64,000 bases of DNA from Certhia americana (taxonomy: Eukaryota; Chordata; Aves; Passeriformes; Certhiidae): contig CM031878.1 in the NCBI GenBank assembly GCA_018697195.1, forward strand, positions 72,237,285 to 72,301,284, given 5' to 3'. The notes under the pieces are model-generated. The model did no database searches. It was not told where the DNA came from and saw only the letters and a program-made list of their open reading frames with translations. Every line of letters starts with the position of its first letter. Positions within the stretch are counted from its first letter, which is position 1. Shown here piece after piece: positions 61,991 through 64,000 of the stretch. Both the position numbers and the translations under genes were made by a program.

Positions 61991-63368
61991 AGGAGAGAAT
62001 GTGGTGGTGCATTTACCTCCCCCCAGGCTCTTAAGCTGCACCATGATCTCAGAACTGCTTGTTAGACCTAGGGTTTGATGAGCAGCACCTGGGCTGAGCC
62101 CCCTCTCGAGCTGATTAGAAGCATCCTCTGCTCCCAGGAACTTGTGCTGTTTAACAAGCTCCTGCTTCTTAACCAACAGCCTCAGAAATTTATTTTTCTT
62201 GCCTGAATCCAAGTGAAATAATGTTTTTGTTATCAAACTTTCAAAGAAAGTTACTGACCTGAATTATAGCCAGGGTGAAAAATTATTATGATTAAACCAC
62301 CTTCTTGCAACCCCATAAAAGTAGTCAAGAGACCTTTGAGCTCTCTTGGACAGCAGCAGGCTGGCTATGAGCAGCATTTTCCTGGGAGTGGGGCACTTCT
62401 AAGAGGCAGTGAACTCTCCAATTTGATGCAATTGGAGCAGTGGCAAACAGTGACAGTGGATCCTGAGCTGATTCCCCTACTCCTCAATCTTCACCCACTA
62501 AGAAGATGCAAAGACATCCTTCATGGGTCATTCACTGAATTCAAGGGCATTTTTTCACATATATAAACCTTGTATGGACTCTAGGTCTCTGTGTGTGTAT
62601 GGGTATGAAAATGCCACAGCAAATGTACCAGGAATGCCCCTCTCCTAGATCCTTAAGTAACTTAGATTTCTAAGAAAGTCAGGCCTGAAGTTACTGCTGT
62701 GTTATAATGTATAAATCTTTTAACTTACGCTTAACATAGCTTAACTTATCAATTAAGTACTGTTAAATTTAAATGATGCTAAACCATTAGGCCTAAAGCG
62801 TTGTTCAAGTCCTGAGCTCAGTTTAACCTGGGGGTCCACTCTGAACTTTGTGACTCCACAGGGAGAATTTCCTTATTCCATCTTTTCCCTTTCTCACCCT
62901 TACCCTTTTCTCCCCCTTCCCTACCACCCAGCCTCCACCCAGATATTTTCTAGGTTGATTTTGGGCTTAAATTGATTGTTTTTTGTGTTTTGTCTGCTTT
63001 CTCTTTGTGTGCTTTAACAATCTAGTCAGAAGCAGAGAGAACCATGCCAGTGAACTTTGCCATGCTTTCACTTCTGTACCAAACCTCCTTTTGCCAACGC
63101 TTTTTGATTCTTTCAGCCACCTTAAAACTCTCATTGGCACCAACCTTTCTGCTCAGCACTGAAGGAGAGGACCAGCCTCCCAGCCCTGATGAAGATGGGC
63201 TATGCTGAACGCGACCTGAAGGCCTCACTCTGAACAGCGACAAAATCCGGGGAAGGGCAAGGTTTCTGCTCTCACCATCACCCAACTTCCCTGCTCAGTA
63301 GCCTGACCAGCTTGAATTCTCTCCTCACATGAAGTGCCTCAATCACTGGGATTTCCCTTTGGGCAGAC
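61991..63368. other. Intergenic sequence, no gene
   Basis: Unique sequence with a run of TTAACT/CTTAAC-like words at 62710-62770. Short open frames only. Confidence 0.5.
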
Positions 63369-63455
63369 TCATTGAATCCTATATCGTTTGTGTTGGGAGG
63401 GGCCCCAAAGATCACCTGATTCCAGCCCCTCTGCTGTAGGGAAGAAACCACCTAA
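63369..63455 (-). mobile_element. CR1 3' tail fragment
   Basis: TCATTGAATCC, TTGTGTTGGGAGGGGCCCC, AAAGATCACCTGATTCCAGC and CCCTCTGCTG are a diverged antisense CR1 tail. An LTR-like element starts 17 bp after it. Confidence 0.75.
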
Positions 63456-63471
63456 AAATTACATCATTGCA

Positions 63472-64000
63472 TGTCGGAGTCTGGAAATATGAGGAATTTC
63501 TCTTTGCATGTTTAAGAGATTTTAGAATCTCTGATAAACAGTATTTTTAACCTTTGTTCATGGAAAAAGGGCTTCTAAGCTCTGAAATGAAGCAGGGTAT
63601 TTAAGAGTGTGTATTAAATAGTAGAATAGTGCACAGTTTTATCACAGGGTGAGAATTTTAGATATATGGGGATTTTAGGATGGTAAGCAAGTGATGACAA
63701 GATGGAGGAAGCACATGGCTTTTGGGTTTCTTCCTTCTTCTTCCTTGCCTCCATCTTCTGCAGTGAGGTGGCACATTATAGTTGGCTTAGAATAGAATCT
63801 AACCTTCTAACATAGATAATAGTTATTGGTGAAGAATTATAAATACTGATTACGAAGTTTGTAGTATAAAGATAATCGTCACCTTTGGGGCTGGTCCTTT
63901 CCCCGTGAGCTGACCTGCTGAACAGATCTCTGTGAGTCAGAGAAGAAATTGTGCTGATAAGGGAAAAATAAACAGCCTTGAAGAAGCAGAGGAGACGGCT
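63472..64000 (+). mobile_element. Solo LTR-like element, cut by window end
   Basis: It starts TGTCGGAGTCTGGAAATATG and is closely similar to 45039-45730 (AACCTTTGTTCATGGAAAAA, TTTTATCACAGGGTGAGAAT, CATGGCTTTTGGGTTTCTTC). It has TATAAA at 63865-63870 and AATAAA at 63967-63972, about 100 bp apart, as expected for U3/R. The element continues beyond the window. Confidence 0.78.

Noticed and set aside
1..64000. tRNA, rRNA, snRNA genes or CRISPR arrays
   Set aside because: No A/B-box tRNA pattern, U-snRNA start or regularly spaced palindromic repeats were found by reading; short hits were within repeats.

Overview
This is a vertebrate, specifically avian, nuclear window, most likely from a songbird. 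The bird call rests on many CR1 LINE fragments carrying the typical 3' tail (…CCAACCCAAACCATTCT…). The songbird call rests on several solo-LTR-like repeats that resemble passerine endogenous retrovirus LTRs. The only protein-coding gene I can support is EDIL3 (DEL-1), a secreted integrin- and phosphatidylserine-binding matrix protein. Its last two coding exons lie on the plus strand. EDIL3 is Z-linked in birds, so a Z chromosome origin is likely, but nothing in the window proves it.

Layout: 1-13359 is the 3' part of the intron before the penultimate exon (it includes a 100-N assembly gap at 5063-5162 and an about 400-bp sequence present twice, at 3664-4093 and 5163-5603). 13360-13515 is the penultimate coding exon (52 codons). 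13516-23123 is the last intron (9608 bp), with a probable LTR at 19.7 kb and a CR1 remnant ending about 160 bp before the last exon. 23124-23273 is the last coding exon with its stop codon, followed by a 3'UTR of about 3.75 kb that ends just after an AATAAA at 27006-27011.

From about 27.03 kb to 64 kb I find no gene. This is downstream intergenic DNA with CR1 fragments in both orientations (30.1-31.6, 32.0, 36.6, 38.2, 42.9, 47.1, 59.3, 61.3/61.9, 63.4 kb), LTR-like elements (29.4, 35.6, 45.0, 56.5, 61.35, 63.47 kb), a 40-41-bp minisatellite inside the 56.5-kb element, and many A/C- or T/G-rich simple repeats. Two nested insertions are visible: an antisense CR1 tail inside a sense CR1 ORF2 remnant, and an ERVL-type LTR splitting an antisense CR1 tail.

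The two EDIL3 exons together encode the C-terminal 101 residues, the second half of the second discoidin (F5/8 type C) domain. No bacterial-style system, tRNA, rRNA, CRISPR array or new protein family was found. The most notable signals are the strong GC/CpG contrast between the two neighbouring exons, the duplication at the assembly gap, and the nested repeats.
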